From: Bradyrhizobium guangdongense
GTDB lineage: Bacteria > Pseudomonadota > Alphaproteobacteria > Rhizobiales > Xanthobacteraceae
Reading direction: 5' to 3'
Assembly: GCF_004114975.1 (NCBI RefSeq)
Contig: NZ_CP030051.1
Span: 558,001-622,000, forward strand
Length of the DNA stretch: 64,000 nt
Positions 15,642 to 22,851 of this stretch are shown piece after piece. The first letter of the stretch is position 1, and the number at the start of each line of letters is the position of its first letter. Made by a program: the position numbers and the translations under genes. Below the pieces are notes generated by a model. The model was not told the origin of the DNA. It did no database searches and saw only the letters and a list, made by a program, of their open reading frames with translations.

Positions 15642-16547
15642 ATGCGATGGTTGATGGGAATGGCTGTGTTGCTCGCGCTGGCGGTGCCTGCCGGCGCCAC
15701 CGAGCAGGAGCTCGAACTGTCGATCGACGGCCGGACGGCACTCGCGACGCTGCGCACGCCAGCGTCGATGGGACCCGACACGCCGCTCATCGTGATGACC
15801 CACGGCACGCTCGCCCACAAGGACATGGAAGTCATCCAGGGCGTTGCCAAGGCGCTGGAACAGCGCGGCATCGCCTCGCTCGCCCATACGCTGTCGCTTG
15901 GGCTCGACCGGCGCAAGGGAATGTATGACTGCGCCGTGCGGCACGACTACGTCGCTGCCGAGGCGGATGCGGAGATCGCTGCCTGGGTGAACAGGGCCAA
16001 GGGGATGTCGCGGCTCGTCTTCACGTTCGGCCATTCTCGCGGCGGCAACCAGGTTGCGCGCTATCTCGCGGCGGGCGAAGCCCCGTCGGTGGTTGGCGCG
16101 GTGCTCTTGGCACCGGTCACCGCAAAGGCGGAGGGCGATTTGCGCGCCTCCTATGCGCGGACTTATGGTAAGCCGCTCGAGCCGTTGCTGGAGCAGGCAA
16201 CGAAGGCCGTCGCAGCGGGCCGCGGCGGAGAATGGATGGACGTGCCCGGCTTCATCTATTGCCGCAACGCCGTGGTGACCGCGCGCGCCTTCACGTCCTT
16301 CTATGCCGCCGATCCCAGCCAGGACACCGCAGCGCTGGTGTCGCGCATGAAGCTGCCGGTGCTGGTGCTCGCCGCCACAAAGGATACGGTCGTTCCCGAT
16401 GTGATTGCGTCCTTCGCTCCGCTTGCCGATTCGAGCGGCGGCCGGGTACAACTCGACAAGATCGACGGTGCCGATCATTTCTTCCGCGACCTCTTCGCGG
16501 AAGACGTCGCCGATCGCATCGCTGAATTCATCAAGCAGACACGATAG
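15642..16547 (+). CDS. Exported alpha/beta hydrolase in the sox operon
   Basis: A 301-residue serine hydrolase with a signal peptide (MRWLMGMAVLLALAVPAGAT). The oxyanion strand is IVMTHGTLAHKD, the nucleophile is S132 in FGHSRGGNQ, and the acid and base are probably in ATKDTVVPD and DGADHFFRD. The fold resembles dienelactone-hydrolase-like esterases. No substrate is evident. It is 15 bases after one DsrE-like gene and 8 bases before the other, so the three form one transcript with soxCD. A thioester or acyl-sulfur substrate in the periplasm is conceivable but unproven. Two to three cysteines are present and none is in a redox pair. Confidence 0.8.
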   Translation: MRWLMGMAVLLALAVPAGATEQELELSIDGRTALATLRTPASMGPDTPLIVMTHGTLAHKDMEVIQGVAKALEQRGIASLAHTLSLGLDRRKGMYDCAVRHDYVAAEADAEIAAWVNRAKGMSRLVFTFGHSRGGNQVARYLAAGEAPSVVGAVLLAPVTAKAEGDLRASYARTYGKPLEPLLEQATKAVAAGRGGEWMDVPGFIYCRNAVVTARAFTSFYAADPSQDTAALVSRMKLPVLVLAATKDTVVPDVIASFAPLADSSGGRVQLDKIDGADHFFRDLFAEDVADRIAEFIKQTR

Positions 16548-16555
16548 GAGGGACC

Positions 16556-16999
16556 ATGCAGCGCCGATCCATGCTTCGCGCCAGCCTTGCCGGACTATTT
16601 GGCGCTCTTGGCATGCGCGAGGCGTCTGCAGCGACGGAAACGCCCGCGCGGCAGCGCGTCGTCTACCACCTCGCCGACGCCGACCGTGTCGTCTTCGTTC
16701 TGGGTAACCTCCAGAATCATGTCGACGGCGTCGGTGGACCGGGCAAGGCCGACATCAGGCTCGTCGTGCATGGGCCGGCGCTGCGCGCCTTTCACGCGCT
16801 CGCCGCCGAGGATCACACCGTTGCGATGATGACAAAGCTCGTCGATGCCGGCGTCGGATTTGATGCCTGCGCCAACACGATGAAGGCGCAGGGCGTCAAG
16901 CTCGACGACCTCACGCCCGGCTTCGTGGTGGCCGAGAAGGGCGGCGTGGTGCGGCTCGCCGAGCTGCAGCAGCAGGGATATGCCTATCTCCGCCCCTGA
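16556..16999 (+). CDS. Exported DsrE-like protein B
   Basis: A 147-residue protein with an N-terminal RRSMLRASLAGLFGALGM Tat-like signal. The mature region RVVYHLADADRVVFVLGNLQNHVDGVGG then DIRLVVHGPALRAF matches the DsrE-like fold. The single strategic cysteine is C105 in VGFDACANTMKAQG, equivalent to C109 of the upstream DsrE-like protein. It starts eight bases after the hydrolase gene with a GGAGGG ribosome site. Together, proteins A and B could act as a two-member periplasmic sulfur relay. Function is inferred from fold and location. The stop is followed by an 85-base gap before soxT. Confidence 0.78.
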   Translation: MQRRSMLRASLAGLFGALGMREASAATETPARQRVVYHLADADRVVFVLGNLQNHVDGVGGPGKADIRLVVHGPALRAFHALAAEDHTVAMMTKLVDAGVGFDACANTMKAQGVKLDDLTPGFVVAEKGGVVRLAELQQQGYAYLRP

Positions 17000-17084
17000 C
17001 GCCGTCCGAGAGTTGATTTGGCTCATAGGGCGCCGCCGTGGTGGGCGGTAGACTGGCAGACCTTTAGGGACTACCGAGGCGGCC

Positions 17085-18185
17085 GTGCTGACGACACTCA
17101 TCGATTTCGTGGGGGAAGACCTGTCGTCATGGCTGGGCGGCCTCCTGGTCGGCGGCCTGTTCGGATTCTTCGCCCAGCGCAGCCGCTTCTGCCTGCGCGC
17201 CGCTGCCGTCGAATTCTCCCGCGGTGAGGGCGGACCGCGCCTGGCGGTCTGGCTCCTGACTTTTGCCGCGGCGCTCGTGGGCACACAGGCGCTGGTTGCG
17301 GTCGGTTGGCTCGACGTGTCCGAGGCGCGCCAGCTCGCGCAGCAGGGCAGCATCTCGGGCGCGCTGGTCGGCGGCGTGATGTTCGGCTGCGGCATGATCC
17401 TCGCTCGCGGCTGCGCCAGCCGGCTGCTCGTGCTCTCGGCCAACGGCAATCTCAGGGCGCTCCTGTCGGGTCTGGTGTTCGCGGTCACTGCGCAGGCTTC
17501 GTATCGCGGCCTGTTGTCACCGGCGCGCGAGTGGGTGACCAATCTCTGGTTGGTCGATGGCGGCCCGTCGCGCGATATCATGGCGGTGTTCGGCGGTGGC
17601 ACGCTCGAGAAGCTCGCCTTTGGCGGACTATGGCTGTTCGCGGGGCTCGTCTTCGCTTTTCGCAGTCAGTTGCGGCGCCGGCTGATCCTCGCCGCGCTGG
17701 CCACTGGCCTGGCCGTCGTCGCCGGCTGGTTCTTCACCTATCAACTCGCGCAGGCTTCCTTCGCCCCGGTGCCGCTGAAGAGTCTCACCTTCAGCGGCCC
17801 GTCGGCCGAATTGCTGATGCTGGTCCTGAACAGCTCGCAACTCCGGCTCGGCTTCGATCTCGGCATCATTCCCGGCGTGTTCCTCGGCTCGTTCGTTGCC
17901 GCGACAAGCGCGCATGAGCTGAAACTGGAAGGATTTTCGGACGGGCTGGGCATGCGCCGCTATCTGCTCGGCGCGGTGCTGATGGGATTTGGCGCCATGC
18001 TTGCGGGCGGCTGCGCGGTCGGCGCGGGGGTGACCGGTGCCTCGGTGTTCGCGCTGACCGCCTGGATCGTGCTCGGCGGGATGTGGTTGGGGGCGGGCCT
18101 CACCGATCTGCTCGTCGACCGCGGCGGCATGCCGCAGCCGCAGCAGGCGAGTCCGACCGCCTCGAGTGCTGACGCCGTACTTTAG
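17085..18185 (+). CDS. soxT: SoxT-type YeeE/YedE permease
   Basis: A 366-residue inner-membrane protein with two YeeE/YedE (DUF395) halves. The key motifs are FAQRSRFCLRAAAVEF near residue 30, GMILARGCASRLLVL near 107 and MLAGGCAVGAGVTG near 310. Proteins like this encoded in sox clusters are named SoxT and are thought to carry thiosulfate or a signal sulfur compound into the cytoplasm for the sox repressor. A GTG start at 17085 is used and no ATG is better placed. It is a full-length counterpart to the permease at 5156, so the locus has two full and one split member of this family. The transport direction is unknown. Confidence 0.82.
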   Translation: MLTTLIDFVGEDLSSWLGGLLVGGLFGFFAQRSRFCLRAAAVEFSRGEGGPRLAVWLLTFAAALVGTQALVAVGWLDVSEARQLAQQGSISGALVGGVMFGCGMILARGCASRLLVLSANGNLRALLSGLVFAVTAQASYRGLLSPAREWVTNLWLVDGGPSRDIMAVFGGGTLEKLAFGGLWLFAGLVFAFRSQLRRRLILAALATGLAVVAGWFFTYQLAQASFAPVPLKSLTFSGPSAELLMLVLNSSQLRLGFDLGIIPGVFLGSFVAATSAHELKLEGFSDGLGMRRYLLGAVLMGFGAMLAGGCAVGAGVTGASVFALTAWIVLGGMWLGAGLTDLLVDRGGMPQPQQASPTASSADAVL

Positions 18186-18193
18186 AATTTACT

Positions 18194-18213
18194 AAATTAC
18201 AATTTTTGAATAT
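18194..18213. promoter_or_regulatory. AT-rich repeat before the split permease genes
   Basis: The gap after soxT contains AAATTA, eight bases, GAATAT (18194-18213), a degenerate copy of the ATATTC-N8-GAATAT repeat before soxW, in an otherwise GC-rich context. It could be a further operator for the sox-locus ArsR regulators and would let the split permease pair be expressed separately from soxT. Confidence 0.35.
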
Positions 18214-18278
18214 GATTTTCGTTGCCGGTCGATCGTGCCGTGAGAGCGCGGCGCGGGCCGCTGTCGGGGAAAACGCAC

Positions 18279-18830
18279 ATGACCACCATGACGGAAAGCT
18301 ATGTTCGCGAAGCTCCGCGTACCGCGCGGATCGACTGGTCGCCCTATCTCGTCGGCGCCGGTATCGGACTTCTGAGCTGGATCGCTTTTGCGGTGTTCGG
18401 CGATCCGCTGGGCGTTACCACCGCCTATTCGCGCATCGCTTCACTGTTCGCAGCCCCGGTCATTGGCCCGGAGGCGGTTGCCCAGAACTCCTACTGGAAG
18501 AGCATGCCGCTGAAGTGGGACTACGGCGTCTGGTTCCTCGTAGGCCTTCCCGCAGGGGCGTTCATTGCCGCGGTGATGTCGGGCACGTGGCGGCTGGAGC
18601 TCGTGCCGGAGGTCTGGAAGGAGCGGTTCGGACCATCGATCGCCAAGCGCTTTGTCGGCGCATTCCTCGGTGGCGCCGTGATCATGTACGGCGCACGCCT
18701 CGCCGGCGGCTGCACCAGCGGACACGGCATCTCCGGCGGGTTGCAGCTCGCGGTGTCGAGCTGGCTGTTCCTCGCAGTGATGTTCGCCACCGGGCTCGGT
18801 ATTTCCGCGCTCATGTTCCGCAAGCGCTGA
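18279..18830 (+). CDS. YeeE/YedE half-permease, first subunit
   Basis: A 183-residue membrane protein equal to half of a YeeE/YedE permease. After a 20-residue soluble start it has about four to five helices. The conserved YGARLAGGCTSGHGISGG, with its single cysteine motif, is near residues 145-162. Pairs of such half-size proteins (sometimes called PmpA/PmpB) are found near persulfide and sulfide genes and often with BigR-like regulators. The second half follows 14 bases downstream, so a heterodimeric permease is expected. The ATG at 18279 gives a sensible N-terminus. The ORF extends upstream to 18222 but would place AT-rich promoter-like DNA inside the gene. Confidence 0.83.
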   Translation: MTTMTESYVREAPRTARIDWSPYLVGAGIGLLSWIAFAVFGDPLGVTTAYSRIASLFAAPVIGPEAVAQNSYWKSMPLKWDYGVWFLVGLPAGAFIAAVMSGTWRLELVPEVWKERFGPSIAKRFVGAFLGGAVIMYGARLAGGCTSGHGISGGLQLAVSSWLFLAVMFATGLGISALMFRKR

Positions 18831-18844
18831 GAGGAGAAACAGAG

Positions 18845-19402
18845 ATGACCGCTATGATGACGATCCTCGGCCCGCTCGTGATGGGCGCAGCCTTCGGCTT
18901 CCTGCTGCAGCGTGGCAAGGTGACGAGCTGCAACGTGATCGAGAATCAGTTTCGTCTGCGCGACTTCACCGTGCTGAAGGTGATGGGCACCGCGATCGTG
19001 GTCGGCGGCATCGGCGTGCTGCTGCTCGTCGATACCGGCAACACGAAGTACTACGTCAAGGATGCCAATTTGCTGGCGGTCGCGCTTGGTGCCGCGCTGT
19101 TCGGCGTCGGCATGGTGGTCTACGGCTACTGTCCGGGAACGGCGCTTGGTGCCATCGCAACCGGCAGTGTCCATGCCCTGGTCGGTGCGCTCGGTATGAT
19201 CGCCGGCGCAATCCTCTATGCGCTGAGCTTCGACTGGTTGAAGGCCCACGTGCTCAATGTCTGGGCATTGGGCAAGGTTCGCCTTCCGGACGTGACGAAC
19301 ATCCCCGATATCGCCTGGTTCGCCGCGCTGGCAGTCGGCGCTGCGCTGTTCTTCTGGTGGGTCGAGTCCAGGGAAGCAGCAGACGCGCAGCTAGTTAGCT
19401 GA
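18845..19402 (+). CDS. YeeE/YedE half-permease, second subunit
   Basis: A 185-residue membrane protein, partner of the preceding gene (14-base gap with a GAGAGGAG ribosome site). It holds the complementary YeeE/YedE motifs LLQRGKVTSCNVIENQFRL near residue 25 and VVYGYCPGTALGAIATG near residue 97, both with a conserved cysteine. The two halves together reproduce the motif set of the full-length permeases at 5156 and 17085. The likely cargo is a reduced sulfur species. It is the last structural gene of the rightward sulfur block, and the opposing ArsR gene follows 29 bases later. Confidence 0.83.
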   Translation: MTAMMTILGPLVMGAAFGFLLQRGKVTSCNVIENQFRLRDFTVLKVMGTAIVVGGIGVLLLVDTGNTKYYVKDANLLAVALGAALFGVGMVVYGYCPGTALGAIATGSVHALVGALGMIAGAILYALSFDWLKAHVLNVWALGKVRLPDVTNIPDIAWFAALAVGAALFFWWVESREAADAQLVS

Positions 19403-19431
19403 ACGACGCCTCCCGCTCAGCGGGCGGAAGG

Positions 19432-19767
19432 CTATCGTTTGCGAGGTCCGCAGAACAGCCGGTGCAGGGTCGAAACCAGCTCTTCGACCCGACGGTCGGC
19501 GATGCGGTACCACACCGTTTGACTGTCGCGCCGGGCGGCGACGATACCCTCCGCCTTCAGTTTGGCGAGGTGTTGCGACAGTGCCGAGGCGGATAGGCCC
19601 ACCTCCTCGGCGAGCGCCCCGGCATTTGCTTCGCCATATTCGACCAGCTTGCAGACGATGAGCAGGCGATGTTCGTTGGCGAACATGCGCATCAATGCGG
19701 CCACATCTCTGGCTTGTCGTTCCAGCGCGCGGGTGTTTGGTCTGCCCATGACGGCGTTCAACAGCAC
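19432..19767 (-). CDS. Second two-cysteine ArsR-family repressor
   Basis: A 111-residue winged-helix repressor, possibly starting at M7 (MGRPNTRALERQ), which is preferred biologically but not provable here. The recognition helix is in LSASALSQHLAKLKAEGIV and the wing is ARRDSQTVWYRI. It has only two cysteines, C39 (RLLIVCKLVEYG) and C106 (LHRLFCGP), in the same two helices as the C42/C108 pair of the repressor at 6308, with spacing 67 instead of 66. That makes it a second candidate persulfide sensor closing the sulfur island. It converges with the split permease genes, so it is transcribed alone, from the gap toward dusA. Confidence 0.85.
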   Translation of the reverse strand: MLLNAVMGRPNTRALERQARDVAALMRMFANEHRLLIVCKLVEYGEANAGALAEEVGLSASALSQHLAKLKAEGIVAARRDSQTVWYRIADRRVEELVSTLHRLFCGPRKR

Positions 19768-19906
19768 CCGCGTTGCGGTGTCAACGTGCCCACGCCGACC
19801 AGAAGGGCGAGGCGCGTGAGCGGCACGCCGGGTTGAATTTGGGTGGTCTGCGAGGTATCCCGGTGGCCGGAAACATATTTTCCTAGCTCAAAATCAGGCC
19901 GTAAGA

Positions 19907-20890
19907 TTGCAAACCTTGCCGTATCGCTTTTCCGTGGCTCCGATGATGGATTGGACCGACCGGCATTGCCGGGTGTTCCACCGCCATCTGTCACGGCGGG
20001 CGCTGCTCTACACGGAAATGTTGACCACAGGGGCCATCATTCATGGCGACCGGGAGCGTCTGCTTGGGTTCGACGCGATCGAGCATCCGGTCGCGCTTCA
20101 GCTTGGCGGGTCGGATCCCGGTGAACTGGCGAAGGCGGCAAGGATCGGCGAAGAGTTCGGCTATGACGAGATCAACCTCAATGTCGGCTGTCCGTCCGAT
20201 CGCGTGAAGGATGGCCGCTTCGGCGCGTGCCTGATGGCGGAGCCGGAACTCGTGGCGAGGTGCGTCGAGGCGATGAAGCGCGCGGTCGCCGTTCCCGTCA
20301 CCGTCAAGTGCCGCATCGGCATCGATGCCCAGGACCCGGAAGTCGCGCTCGACACGCTCGCGCGCGCGGTGGTCGCCACCGGCTGCGATGTGCTGATCGT
20401 GCATGCCCGGAAAGCCTGGCTCAACGGGTTGTCGCCCAAGGAGAACCGCGACATCCCACCGCTGGACTATGACCGCGTCTATCGGCTCAAGCGCGCGATG
20501 CCGGACGTTCCGATCATCATCAACGGCGGCGTTCTGACGCTCGACGAGGCGCAAGCGCATCTTGCCCATGTCGACGGCGTCATGCTCGGTCGTGCCGCCT
20601 ATCAGGAGCCGTGGCGGCTGCTGTCGGTCGATTCCGAGATTTTCGGTGAGGCGGCGCCGAGCGCCACGATGCAGGACGCGTTCGAGGCCATGATGCCCTA
20701 TATCGAAGCGCAGCTTGCCCGCGGCACGCGGCTGCATGCCATCACGCGGCATTTCGTGGGTGCATTCCATGCTGTGCCGGGGGCGCGCGCGTTTCGTCGT
20801 CATCTTGCCGAGCACGGTACGCGGCCGGGGGCGGGAGTGAATGTCTTGAGAGATGCGATTGCCAAACTCGCACTCAGGCAGGCCGCCTAG
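19907..20890 (+). CDS. dusA: tRNA-dihydrouridine(20/20a) synthase
   Basis: A 327-residue flavoprotein that reduces uridine in the D loop of tRNA. The signature is RFSVAPMMDWTDRHCR at the start, followed by the FMN-barrel motifs INLNVGCPSDRVKDGRFGACLM (catalytic cysteine in VGCPSD), VTVKCRIGID and HARKAWLNGLSPKENRDIPPL. The last motif is specific for the DusA branch over DusB and DusC. The start is uncertain. A TTG at 19907 gives the usual length, and the next candidate, GTG 19934, would remove part of strand one. It is a housekeeping gene just outside the sulfur island. Confidence 0.93.
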   Translation: MQTLPYRFSVAPMMDWTDRHCRVFHRHLSRRALLYTEMLTTGAIIHGDRERLLGFDAIEHPVALQLGGSDPGELAKAARIGEEFGYDEINLNVGCPSDRVKDGRFGACLMAEPELVARCVEAMKRAVAVPVTVKCRIGIDAQDPEVALDTLARAVVATGCDVLIVHARKAWLNGLSPKENRDIPPLDYDRVYRLKRAMPDVPIIINGGVLTLDEAQAHLAHVDGVMLGRAAYQEPWRLLSVDSEIFGEAAPSATMQDAFEAMMPYIEAQLARGTRLHAITRHFVGAFHAVPGARAFRRHLAEHGTRPGAGVNVLRDAIAKLALRQAA

Positions 20891-21008
20891 CGCATCGCTT
20901 TGATCGCGGTGCGGCAGCCACGCTGCGCCAGCGCGCCATGCAGAAACGCACCTGTACAGGGTCGCATGTCCTTCGTAACTTTCGCCGCTCAATTTCAGGA
21001 GAGGGGAC

Positions 21009-22574
21009 GTGGCAAAGAAGGCGACGAAGAAGCAAAGCGTTTCGAAGAAGGTTGCGAAGACCTCGAGCAAGAAAGGCCCAGTCCGCAAGCGGGCTGCCGC
21101 CAAGGTGACAAAGAAGGTCACGCCGCCGTCTCGTAAATCAGCCGTTGCACGCTGCCCCAGAGGTCCGGCCTGGCAATGGTCGGCAGTAGAAACTGCGGCG
21201 GCGATCCGCTCCGGCGCCATCTCTGCGGTGGAAACCGTCGAGGCGCATCTGGAGCGGATGCATGCCGTCAATCCGAGGCTGAATGCGGTCGTCGTCGATC
21301 TCGGAGAGGAAGCGCTGAAGGCGGCGCATGCGGCCGACAAGCAGCGCGCCCGAGGCGCCGAACTCGGTCTCCTCCACGGCGTCCCCATCACCATCAAGGA
21401 GAACGTCGACTACGAGGGCCGGCCCAATTTCAACGGCGTTCGCGCCAACAAGAATCTCATCGCGCCGTCGGATTCGCCCGTTGTCCGCAATCTGAAGAAG
21501 GCGGGTGCGATCGTCATCGGCCTCACTAACACGCCGGAATTCTCGTTCCGCGGCTTCACCGACAATCCGCTGCATGGACTGACGCTCAATCCCTGGGACC
21601 CTGACATCACCTGCGGCGGCTCCTCGGGCGGCGCGGGTTCAGCCGTCGCCGCCGGCATCGGCACCATTGCGCATGGCAACGACATCGGAGGTTCGCTGCG
21701 CTGGCCGGCGCATTGTAATGGTGTTGCCACCATCAAGCCGACGCAGGGCCGCATTCCCGCTTTCAACGCAAGCGCAACGGCGGAGCGGCCGATGCTGGCG
21801 CATCTGATGTCGGCGCAGGGACCGCTCGCCCGTCATGTCGCGGACGTTCGTCTGGCGCTCGAGGTGATGAGCCAGCGCGATCCCCGCGATCCCTGGTGGG
21901 TCCCGGCGCCCCTGACCGGACCGAAGCCGAAGGGGCCGATCAAGGTCGCGCTGGCCAAGATACCCGATGACATGGAAGTCGATCCGGCGGTCAGCGCGGC
22001 ACTCCGCCAGGCCGCCGACCATCTGGAGCGATCCGGCTATCGCGTCAGCGAGGTCGAGGTGCCCGACGTCAACGGCGTCTGGCAGACCTGGTGCGACATC
22101 ATCACCAACGAGACCATGGTGATGCAGGAGGCGGGCATGCTGAAGGTCACGTCCGAAGACTTCCACAAGGCGTGGGGCGGGATGAAGACCAAGGCCAATG
22201 TTCTCGACCTCAAGGCCTGGATGCAGGCGACGGCCGCTCGCAACGGCCATATCCGCGCCTGGCAAATGTTCTTCGAGGACTATCCGGTGGTGCTGGCGCC
22301 GACAACGGTGAAGCCGACACCGGGGCCGCGCGAGGACACCGTCAGCGCCGAGCGTGTGCAGGAAATCTTCTGGGGCGAAATCCGCTTCATCTCCGCGATC
22401 AACGTGCTGGGCCTGCCCGGCGCGGTGGTGCCGGTGGCCGTGCACGACGGCAAGCCGATCGGCGTGCAGCTCATCGCAGGCCGCTACCGTGAGGATATCG
22501 CACTGGACGCTGCCGCCGCGATCGAAAAGCGCGCTGGCGTACTGGCTCACCAGCTCTGGGAAATGATGGCTTGA
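21009..22574 (+). CDS. Amidase-signature enzyme with a lysine-rich N-terminal tail
   Basis: A 521-residue amidase of the Ser-cisSer-Lys class. The catalytic residues are K130 (GVPITIKEN), the serines of TCGGSSGG (near 205-206) and S229 (NDIGGSLRWP), in the standard order. The substrate, a carboxylic amide, cannot be told. The first 45 residues are unusual, with repeated AKKATKK, SKKVAK and AAAKVTKK like histone-H1-type tails, 15 or more lysines and almost no acids. The enzyme core begins only near residue 55. Such a tail might bind DNA, RNA or membranes. The GGAGAGGGG ribosome site at 20999 supports the ATG at 21009 and so the tail is probably translated. Confidence 0.88.
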   Translation: MAKKATKKQSVSKKVAKTSSKKGPVRKRAAAKVTKKVTPPSRKSAVARCPRGPAWQWSAVETAAAIRSGAISAVETVEAHLERMHAVNPRLNAVVVDLGEEALKAAHAADKQRARGAELGLLHGVPITIKENVDYEGRPNFNGVRANKNLIAPSDSPVVRNLKKAGAIVIGLTNTPEFSFRGFTDNPLHGLTLNPWDPDITCGGSSGGAGSAVAAGIGTIAHGNDIGGSLRWPAHCNGVATIKPTQGRIPAFNASATAERPMLAHLMSAQGPLARHVADVRLALEVMSQRDPRDPWWVPAPLTGPKPKGPIKVALAKIPDDMEVDPAVSAALRQAADHLERSGYRVSEVEVPDVNGVWQTWCDIITNETMVMQEAGMLKVTSEDFHKAWGGMKTKANVLDLKAWMQATAARNGHIRAWQMFFEDYPVVLAPTTVKPTPGPREDTVSAERVQEIFWGEIRFISAINVLGLPGAVVPVAVHDGKPIGVQLIAGRYREDIALDAAAAIEKRAGVLAHQLWEMMA

Positions 22575-22626
22575 TCTGGCGTTCGAGGTCTCGCGCGTCG
22601 GCGCGATGCCTCTTACGATATCGTGG

Positions 22627-22655
22627 CCGGGAAGCCGGGTCCTCCGGCCTCCCGG
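22627..22655 (+). terminator. Hairpin after the amidase gene
   Basis: CCGGGA-x-GCCGG pairs with CCGGC-x-TCCCGG around a five-base loop, 50 bases after the stop. The stem is strong, but no T-run follows, so factor-independent termination is only possible. Confidence 0.4.
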
Positions 22656-22793
22656 TGATGCCAGTGCAATCGTAAATCCAAATTGACTTAGATTTTAGCC
22701 AATTCACCAATAACCATTAGGGTTACTTCCTCGATCTCTAAGCGAATTATTGTCCGCTTTACCACCCGGCTCTAACACAGGGGCGGCGGACAA

Positions 22794-22841
22794 CGCACAT
22801 GCCTCATACAGGCCAATAAGTGCGGCCCGCGTCCCACGCGG
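22794..22841 (+). promoter_or_regulatory. Structured 5' leader of the sulfhydrylase gene (possible riboswitch)
   Basis: Two nested stems, CGCAC/GTGCG (22794-22798 with 22820-22824) enclosing GCCT/AGGC (22801-22804 with 22810-22813), are followed at once by a perfect hairpin CCGCGT-CCC-ACGCGG (22827-22841). The right arm of that hairpin ends in the GG that begins the AGGTGG ribosome site. Folding would affect access of ribosomes to the ATG at 22852. It does not match the SAM-II or SAM-I sequences I know, though methionine genes of this group often carry SAM-responsive leaders. Confidence 0.45.
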
Positions 22842-22851
22842 AGGTGGTACG

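Noticed and set aside
5019..19802. Sox locus as a genomic island inserted in tRNA-Ser
   Set aside because: No direct repeat of the tRNA 3' end was seen at the far boundary, no integrase is present, and base composition looks the same on both sides.
22575..22851. SAM-I or SAM-II riboswitch before the sulfhydrylase
   Set aside because: The sequence lacks the core motifs I know for these classes, so only an unclassified structured leader is reported.
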